Assembly: GCA_964567125.1 (NCBI GenBank)
Contig: CAZMLC010000061.1
Coordinates: forward strand, 1 to 17,447
Reading direction: 5' to 3'
Source of the DNA: CAZMLC01 sp964567125
Lineage (GTDB): Bacteria; Verrucomicrobiota; Kiritimatiellia; RFP12; UBA1067
Length of the DNA stretch: 17,447 nt
Shown here: one piece after another, positions 13,571 through 17,447 of the stretch
Layout of the letters: each line of letters opens with the position of its first letter
How positions within the stretch are numbered: position 1 is the first letter of the stretch
Position numbers and translations under genes: made by a program
The notes under the pieces: generated by a model
Database searches by the model: none
What the model was told of the DNA's origin: nothing
The model's input: the letters and a program-made list of their open reading frames with translations, nothing else

Positions 13571-14482
13571 TTATTTTTTGACCGTCACCACCATTTGCGG
13601 GAAAGGAATTTCCAGATGATTTTTATCCAGCGCCTCTTTGACCTTCTGCATCATGGAAAAATAGACAGTCCAATAATCGCCTGTCGCGCACCAGGCACGG
13701 GCAATCATGTTCACGGACGATTCCGCAAAGGAAATCACCTCCACGAGCGGCGCGGGATCCTGAAAAATTTTCGGATTGGCGCGCAACACCTCTAAAACGA
13801 CTTCGCGCGCTTTACAAATATCAGCGCCATAATCAATACCGAAGGCCAATTCAAAGCGGCGGCGGTCCATGGCCGTCACATTGGTAATCGAGCTGCCCCA
13901 GATCACCTTGTTCGGAATGGTGATCCGCTTGTTGTCGCCCGTGCAGAGCGAGGTCGCCATCATGTTCAACTCTTTGACGCTGCCCTCTGTGCCGCCGGCG
14001 ATAATATAGTCGCCGACTTTAAACGGCTGATTGAGCGCGATCATCATGCCGGCTGCAAGATTGCCCAGCGATTCCTGAAACGCAAAGCCGAGAATAAAGC
14101 CGGTTACGCCTAACCCCGCGACCAACGGCGCGATATTGATGCCCAACCGCTGCAGGACAATCATCGACAGCAGAATCCAGCCGCCCTTATGCACCACGCT
14201 GCAGAGAAACGACTCCAGCAACTGATTGACACGACCGGTCTTTTGCAACGCCTTGCGCGTCGAATAGGTGGCGAAACGAATGAGATAGCCACCGACCAAT
14301 AGCAACAGCAGCGCGACAACGCAGCTGACAATAAAACTCGCGCCGTTTTCGACGAGCCAGCGCAACACCATCTCGACCACCTCACGGCCGTGATCGGCTT
14401 GCGCATTGACCGCGTTCGACAATTGCGCGAGCGACTGTTCTGTAACCTGAACAACACCGGTTTGTTGTGCAATGATCACCAT
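13571..14482 (-). CDS. mscS: Small-conductance mechanosensitive channel, MscS family
   Basis: A 303-residue inner-membrane channel that opens on hypo-osmotic shock. Hydrophobic helices lie at about 48-72 and 98-115. The pore-lining third helix (about 118-150) has the Gly/Ala pattern of MscS, GLGVTGFILGFAFQESLGNLAAG, followed by NQPFKVGDYI. The beta domain (EGSVKELNMMATSLCTGDNKRITIPN) and a C-terminal alpha/beta domain follow. The N-terminus is Gln-rich and polar. Of several in-frame ATGs, 14482 is best because GGAGG lies eight bases upstream; starts at 14512 or 14497 lack this. The gene is followed without a gap by rnhB. Confidence 0.93.
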   Translation of the reverse strand: MVIIAQQTGVVQVTEQSLAQLSNAVNAQADHGREVVEMVLRWLVENGASFIVSCVVALLLLLVGGYLIRFATYSTRKALQKTGRVNQLLESFLCSVVHKGGWILLSMIVLQRLGINIAPLVAGLGVTGFILGFAFQESLGNLAAGMMIALNQPFKVGDYIIAGGTEGSVKELNMMATSLCTGDNKRITIPNKVIWGSSITNVTAMDRRRFELAFGIDYGADICKAREVVLEVLRANPKIFQDPAPLVEVISFAESSVNMIARAWCATGDYWTVYFSMMQKVKEALDKNHLEIPFPQMVVTVKK

Positions 14483-14524
14483 ATGATTATCCTCCATTAA
14501 CTGCATATCCACCCGATGGATTCA

Positions 14525-14554
14525 AGTTTACCCGACATCCGCTAACCTTGTCCA
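14525..14554 (-). promoter_or_regulatory. Candidate sigma70 promoter of mscS-rnhB
   Basis: Minus strand: TGGACA (complement of 14549-14554), 18 bases, TAAACT (complement of 14525-14530). The start would be near 14518, giving a leader of about 36 bases that contains the GGAGG used by mscS. Confidence 0.5.
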
Positions 14555-14609
14555 TCCGTTTCGCAAAATAAAATAAACGTCCTCCTGAATGGCAGAACGT
14601 GGGTTCTTC

Positions 14610-14642
14610 AAAAATAAAAAAGCCGATCCCGGAGGGGTCGGC
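14610..14642 (-). terminator. Rho-independent terminator of the RRM gene
   Basis: A 9-pair stem (14622-14630 with 14634-14642, one G-T pair) closes a three-base loop. On the minus strand it is followed by TTTTTTATTTTT. It starts 31 bases after the RRM gene stop. A T-rich run on the plus side could make it bidirectional, but no plus-strand gene leads into it. Confidence 0.9.
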
Positions 14643-14673
14643 CTTTTTCTTTGAATTGCTCGATCAGCAGCGA

Positions 14674-15021
14674 CTACCAACGGGTTTCGCGGCGTTCACG
14701 ACGCTCGCCACCACCACGCGGGCCACCACGGAATCCACCGCCAGCGCCGCCGCCACCATTACCACGGCGCTCTTCGCGCGGTTTCGGCTGCGACTCATTC
14801 ACGCGGAGTGCGCGACCATCCAGCTCTTTGCCGTTCATCGCATCGATTGCAGCTTGAGCTTGAGCGCGATCAGGCATCTCAACAAACCCAAATCCCTTTG
14901 AACGTCCCGTCATCCGGTCGGTCACGACACGCGCAGAAGTCACCTCGCCGTAAGCTGAAAATGCAACCTTCAGGGAGTCGTCGTTCGTTGAATAGGCAAG
15001 ATTGCCCACATAGATGTCCAT
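14674..15021 (-). CDS. RRM-domain RNA-binding protein with RGG tail
   Basis: A 115-residue single-RRM protein of the bacterial/cyanobacterial Rbp type, which binds single-stranded RNA and in several bacteria is induced by cold. RNP2 is IYVGNL (3-8) and RNP1 is KGFGFVEM (42-49); both keep the aromatic RNA-contacting residues. The C-terminal 30 residues are Gly/Arg-rich (GGGGAGGGFRGGPRGGGERR), an RGG-like tail seen in this family that adds non-specific RNA affinity. AAGGATAG precedes the start by about eight bases. The gene has its own strong promoter about 280 bases upstream, an unusually long structured leader, and a strong terminator, so it is monocistronic and likely regulated after transcription starts. 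Confidence 0.94.
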   Translation of the reverse strand: MDIYVGNLAYSTNDDSLKVAFSAYGEVTSARVVTDRMTGRSKGFGFVEMPDRAQAQAAIDAMNGKELDGRALRVNESQPKPREERRGNGGGGAGGGFRGGPRGGGERRERRETRW

Positions 15022-15292
15022 GTTCTATCCTTCTTACTTCAGTCACGCCATGTATGTTTGTACCAGGCAGAACCAGACCCCATGGCGAAATCCAGTTACG
15101 TAGGCAACCCGCCTATGTAGCAACCCTCACACGACGTGATGCAAGCTACCCCTAAATAGTTTTTTGTTTGAACGCGCAAGCCGTTAAGTATTCTTCACAC
15201 TCCCGTCTTAAACTTCCAAACCCGAAAAACATCCATCTCACATGCTCAAGGATTGTTTCAACAACGAAACCAAACGCCTCTTTGCAATGTAC
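15022..15292 (-). promoter_or_regulatory. Long structured 5' leader of the RRM gene
   Basis: About 270 untranslated bases lie between the predicted start site and the RRM start codon. Stems visible: CGCCATG with CATGGCG (15046-15052, 15081-15087) around a 28-base loop, just before the ribosome-binding site; TACGTAGGC with GCCTATGTA (15097-15105, 15111-15119, one G-T pair) around five bases; and GCTAC with GTAGC (15145-15149, 15117-15121), which competes with the second stem by three bases. A cold- or protein-responsive leader is plausible by analogy with other RNA-binding and cold-shock genes. I do not recognise a named RNA family. Confidence 0.55.
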
Positions 15293-15298
15293 GGCGAG

Positions 15299-15327
15299 AT
15301 AGTACCCCATCGGGATAACCCTGTCAA
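15299..15327 (-). promoter_or_regulatory. Strong sigma70 promoter of the RRM gene
   Basis: Minus strand: a perfect TTGACA (complement of 15322-15327), exactly 17 bases, and TACTAT (complement of 15299-15304). Transcription should start near 15292. It is the best -35/spacing match in the window and lies just past the rubredoxin terminator. Confidence 0.85.
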
Positions 15328-15393
15328 TGGGTAATTTTTCTTTTTTGCATCTTTTTTTGAGGACGTTTTTTTGTCCGCTGACTGGTTTACAGA

Positions 15394-15415
15394 AAACGGG
15401 CGCGAGCGCCCGTTT
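15394..15415 (-). terminator. Terminator hairpin after rubredoxin
   Basis: A perfect 10-bp inverted repeat, AAACGGGCGC with GCGCCCGTTT, starting 22 bases past the rubredoxin stop. On the minus strand the T-run after the stem is short (TTTTCT), so termination may be less complete than at other sites in the window. Confidence 0.75.
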
Positions 15416-15437
15416 CATGTCGTACGCCTACGGAGCC

Positions 15438-15575
15438 TTAACTCAGCGCCGAAAACTGATCTTTGCCAACGCCGCATTCCGGACAGGTCCAATCGTCAGG
15501 AAGCGCCTCAAATGCTACACCCGTCACTGCAGGATCATAGATGTACCCGCAAACATCACAAACATACTTCTTCAT
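15438..15575 (-). CDS. Rubredoxin, short 45-residue form
   Basis: A small one-iron electron carrier of the cytoplasm. The Fe(Cys)4 ligands are C6 and C9 in YVCDVCGYIYDP and C31 and C34 in LPDDWTCPECGVGKDQF. The protein is only 45 residues: between YDP and FEALPDDW it lacks the loop of about 7-8 residues found in the usual 52-54-residue rubredoxins. The same shortening is known from Desulfovibrio desulfuricans rubredoxin. The start at 15575 (AAAGGG upstream) is used; the longer frame to 15653 adds unrelated sequence. It lies 83 bases after purC on the same strand and may share its transcript. Rubredoxins in anaerobes pass electrons to oxygen- and peroxide-detoxifying diiron proteins. Confidence 0.95.
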   Translation of the reverse strand: MKKYVCDVCGYIYDPAVTGVAFEALPDDWTCPECGVGKDQFSALS

Positions 15576-15658
15576 TCGATACCCTTTCGCTTGGTCTTCG
15601 GCAACGTGCGCGCCCTCAGCACGTCCCGAAGCATGTTCTTGTACCGGGCGCACGATTC

Positions 15659-16564
15659 TTAAATAAAACGTTTCTTGGTCAGCTTCTCATACGCCTCGAT
15701 GTATTTCTCGCGCGTCTTCGCAACGACATCATCGGGCAAAACCGGTGCCGGGGGCTGATGGTTGAAGTTCACGCTGTCGAGCCAATCGCGGACGAACTGC
15801 TTGTCCAGGCTCGGCGGATTCGCGCCGACCGCGTAGCTCTCCTGCGGCCAGAAGCGACTGGAATCCGGTGTCAGGACTTCGTCGGCAAGGATAAACTGCC
15901 CCTGCGCATCCACGCCAAATTCAAACTTGGTGTCCGCGATAATGATGCCATGCTTGGCCGCGTATTCGGCGGCATCCGTATAGCACCGCAGGGAAATATC
16001 AGCCAAGGTGCGCGTGGGCACCTGCCCCAGCGTGCTTGCCATTTCAGCCAGCGACACCGGCATATCGTGTTCACCCAGTTCAGCCTTGGTGCTAGGCGTA
16101 AAGAGCGCCGCATCGAGCTTCGATCCATTTTGATAGCCAGGCCGGAGCTGCTGCGCATTCACGGTTCCGTGCTTCTGGTATTCCTTCCAGCCGGAGCCGG
16201 TCAGATACCCGCGCACAATGCATTCGAACGGCACAATCTTGACCTTCTTGACCAGCATCGAACGGCCGCGCAGATCCTCTTTGACGCTCTGCAATTCCTG
16301 CGGGTAGGCATCGACATCCGCCGAGATGAGGTGATTCGGCATCCATGAAAGCAATTCGAACCAGAAGACGCTGAGCGTGTTGAGCACGCGGCCCTTATCC
16401 GGAATGCCGTTGGGCATGACCACATCGAACGCGCTGATACGGTCCGTGGCGACCAGCAGGATTTTATCCCCGAGATCATAAATGTCGCGAACCTTGCCGC
16501 GATGCGGCGCCGGAAGACCGGGAATCGAACTCTCTACCAACGCGTGGTTCTTATCGTATTTCAT
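15659..16564 (-). CDS. purC: Phosphoribosylaminoimidazole-succinocarboxamide (SAICAR) synthase
   Basis: A 301-residue enzyme of de novo purine synthesis, joining aspartate to CAIR with ATP. Visible: RGKVRDIYDLGDKILLVATD near the N-terminus (ATP-binding), SAFDVVMPNGIPDKG, VPFECIVRGYLTGSGWKEY, the ADTKFEFGVD strand and LADEVLTPDSSRFW. The length and the extra C-terminal helix match the longer yeast ADE1-like class rather than the roughly 240-residue E. coli type. The ATG at 16564 is preferred over 16576 because GGAG lies at the right distance before it. No other purine gene is in the window. Rubredoxin follows. Confidence 0.96.
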   Translation of the reverse strand: MKYDKNHALVESSIPGLPAPHRGKVRDIYDLGDKILLVATDRISAFDVVMPNGIPDKGRVLNTLSVFWFELLSWMPNHLISADVDAYPQELQSVKEDLRGRSMLVKKVKIVPFECIVRGYLTGSGWKEYQKHGTVNAQQLRPGYQNGSKLDAALFTPSTKAELGEHDMPVSLAEMASTLGQVPTRTLADISLRCYTDAAEYAAKHGIIIADTKFEFGVDAQGQFILADEVLTPDSSRFWPQESYAVGANPPSLDKQFVRDWLDSVNFNHQPPAPVLPDDVVAKTREKYIEAYEKLTKKRFI

Positions 16565-16602
16565 CTGCAACTCCATACAAGGCTGTTAAACAATGGCCGC
16601 AT

Positions 16603-16631
16603 AGTTTATCGGATTCACCGTAGGGCAACAA
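16603..16631 (-). promoter_or_regulatory. Candidate purC promoter
   Basis: Minus strand: TTGTTG (complement of 16626-16631), 17 bases, TAAACT (complement of 16603-16608). The same TTGTTG -35 occurs at the toxin-antitoxin promoter. Start near 16596, leader about 32 bases. The match is modest; no PurR-like palindrome is seen. Confidence 0.4.
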
Positions 16632-16676
16632 GCGCAATTCAAAACGCACCGCTGCGGATCGTGTTCGCGTCACGCG

Positions 16677-17336
16677 CTAGCACACGCAGTCCGACTTACC
16701 CGCCAGACGAAAACTCTCGTTGCGGTGGTTGCGCTCATCAAGGCTAATCGCCCGGAAGACGTCCGCCCAGTTCTGCGCCTGCGGGTAGAGCTTGCGCGTC
16801 AGCGGCGCATTGCCAAGCCCCTGCAATTCCCATTCCGGATTATCCACCACCGCCTGCGCATAAACATGCTCCGCGTGATCCTCGAATTGCGCATTGAAAA
16901 TCCACGCCGCTTTCAGGCTGATCCGCGCTAAAAGGAAGGAGAGTATCCGATATTTCAACAGCATCAGGCCGCGCACGGGCCAGATTAAATACCAGGCATC
17001 GCGCACGTGGTCAATCGTCATCTTCTCGTGCAGCACCAGTAGATGGCCATACTCGTTGTCCTGCGCCCAGCGCCCCCAGTCGATGATCGCCTGCCCTTTG
17101 CTCACCGCGGTTGCACGATTGTATTTCTTGGACAGCTCGACGTAGTGAACCCCCTCCCACGCGCGATAGGGAACGCTCGCTAAGCTTTCAATCAGCTTGG
17201 CCTTGGAAAGCGTGGTCTGCTTGCCCGTCACACAGTCCATTGCAAAAAAGAAGAAGCGCGCAGCCAGACAATAGTTGAGTCGCGGACGCGTAAGCGTCAC
17301 CTGCTGTTCGTGCTTCAGATCAACGGCTTTGCTCAT
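16677..17336 (-). CDS. aox: Alternative oxidase (diiron quinol oxidase)
   Basis: A 219-residue AOX-family protein, expected to oxidise quinol and reduce oxygen to water without pumping protons, on the cytoplasmic face of the membrane. All six diiron ligands can be placed: E50 in LIESLASVP (AOX: LETVAAVP), E95 and H98 in DNEYGHL (NERMHL), E152 in FEDHAEHVYA (LEEEA), and E201 and H204 in DERNHRN (DEAHHRD). A hydrophobic segment (about 115-148) fits the membrane-binding helices. It ends in SDCVC. The ATG at 17336 is favoured because AGGAGG lies eight bases upstream; 17342 is too close. The gene stands alone, with a promoter that encloses a perfect palindrome. Confidence 0.88.
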   Translation of the reverse strand: MSKAVDLKHEQQVTLTRPRLNYCLAARFFFFAMDCVTGKQTTLSKAKLIESLASVPYRAWEGVHYVELSKKYNRATAVSKGQAIIDWGRWAQDNEYGHLLVLHEKMTIDHVRDAWYLIWPVRGLMLLKYRILSFLLARISLKAAWIFNAQFEDHAEHVYAQAVVDNPEWELQGLGNAPLTRKLYPQAQNWADVFRAISLDERNHRNESFRLAGKSDCVC

Positions 17337-17407
17337 GGTCATCTCCTCCTCATCGTTGTTTTATCGATCAATCCCGACAGCATCTATCGGCGTACAACGA
17401 TCAATGC

Positions 17408-17436
17408 ATCATACTGCATTGCCAGATGCAATGCAA
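17408..17436 (-). promoter_or_regulatory. Alternative oxidase promoter with internal palindromic operator
   Basis: Minus strand: TTGCAT (complement of 17431-17436), 17 bases, TATGAT (complement of 17408-17413); start near 17401. Between and overlapping the -35 lies a perfect palindrome, TGCATTGC and GCAATGCA around five bases (17415-17435). A further TGCATTG half-site follows the -10. A dimeric repressor bound there would block RNA polymerase. Confidence 0.65.
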
Positions 17437-17447
17437 CGCCAAGATAT

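Noticed and set aside
15152..15418. An 88-codon minus-strand frame upstream of the RRM gene
   Set aside because: It spans the rubredoxin terminator hairpin and the best promoter in the window. Its starts lie upstream of the predicted transcript, it has no ribosome-binding site, and its product is not recognisable. It is better explained as leader and promoter DNA.
15371..16348. A 325-codon plus-strand frame
   Set aside because: It is antisense to purC and rubredoxin, both with complete signatures, and starts inside a terminator region.

Overview
The window reads as part of a moderately GC-rich Gram-negative bacterial chromosome. Lipoprotein signals, a BamE-like small lipoprotein, YajC and an MscS-type channel all point to a two-membrane cell. 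The mix of a GH106 rhamnosidase-type enzyme, small G/H-rich and W-rich secreted proteins, and a possible TIGR04073-like secreted protein suggests the PVC group (Verrucomicrobiota/Kiritimatiellota-like). That placement is inference from gene content, not from a marker phylogeny. I see no prophage, insertion sequence, CRISPR array, rRNA or tRNA. Most genes are housekeeping or accessory metabolism.

Layout. 1-991 (minus): an Mrp/NBP35-type Fe-S carrier ATPase, followed by the start of a Tat-exported protein cut by the window edge. 1303-3241 (plus): a secreted G/H-rich protein with its own terminator, then a BamE-like lipoprotein translationally coupled to a YeaD-type hexose-6-phosphate mutarotase. 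3257-3871 (minus): a Phd/ParE toxin-antitoxin pair with a clear promoter. 4064-7324 (plus): a large secreted GH106-family glycosidase. 7329-7414: a pair of inverted hairpins. 7425-7919 (minus): ferritin. 8142-10757 (plus): tgt, yajC and a six-bladed-propeller lipoprotein, ending in a strong bidirectional terminator. 10810-11895 (minus): mnmA. 12035-12920 (plus): an orphan Vsr endonuclease overlapping a small secreted protein. 12926-14482 (minus): mscS abutting rnhB. 14674-15327 (minus): an RRM/RGG RNA-binding protein behind a leader of about 270 nt with several stems. 15438-16631 (minus): purC, then a 45-residue short-form rubredoxin. 16677-17436 (minus): an alternative oxidase whose promoter encloses a perfect palindrome.

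Themes. Tgt and MnmA both modify tRNA position 34. Ferritin, rubredoxin, alternative oxidase and the Mrp Fe-S carrier together suggest a cell that manages iron and occasional oxygen or nitric-oxide stress. GH106, YeaD and the propeller lipoprotein suggest use of plant or algal polysaccharide.

The most unusual signal is a 23-bp palindrome with arms GTGGCAGCC and GGCTGCCAC around five variable bases. It occurs three times, each inside a different gene (GH106, mnmA, vsr) and each in the same reading frame, encoding V-A-A-x-x-A-A-T. This looks like a dispersed palindromic element tolerated in coding sequence. Second in interest are the structured leader of the RRM gene and the palindrome-overlapped alternative oxidase promoter. 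All promoter and hairpin calls were made by eye, without folding or searches.
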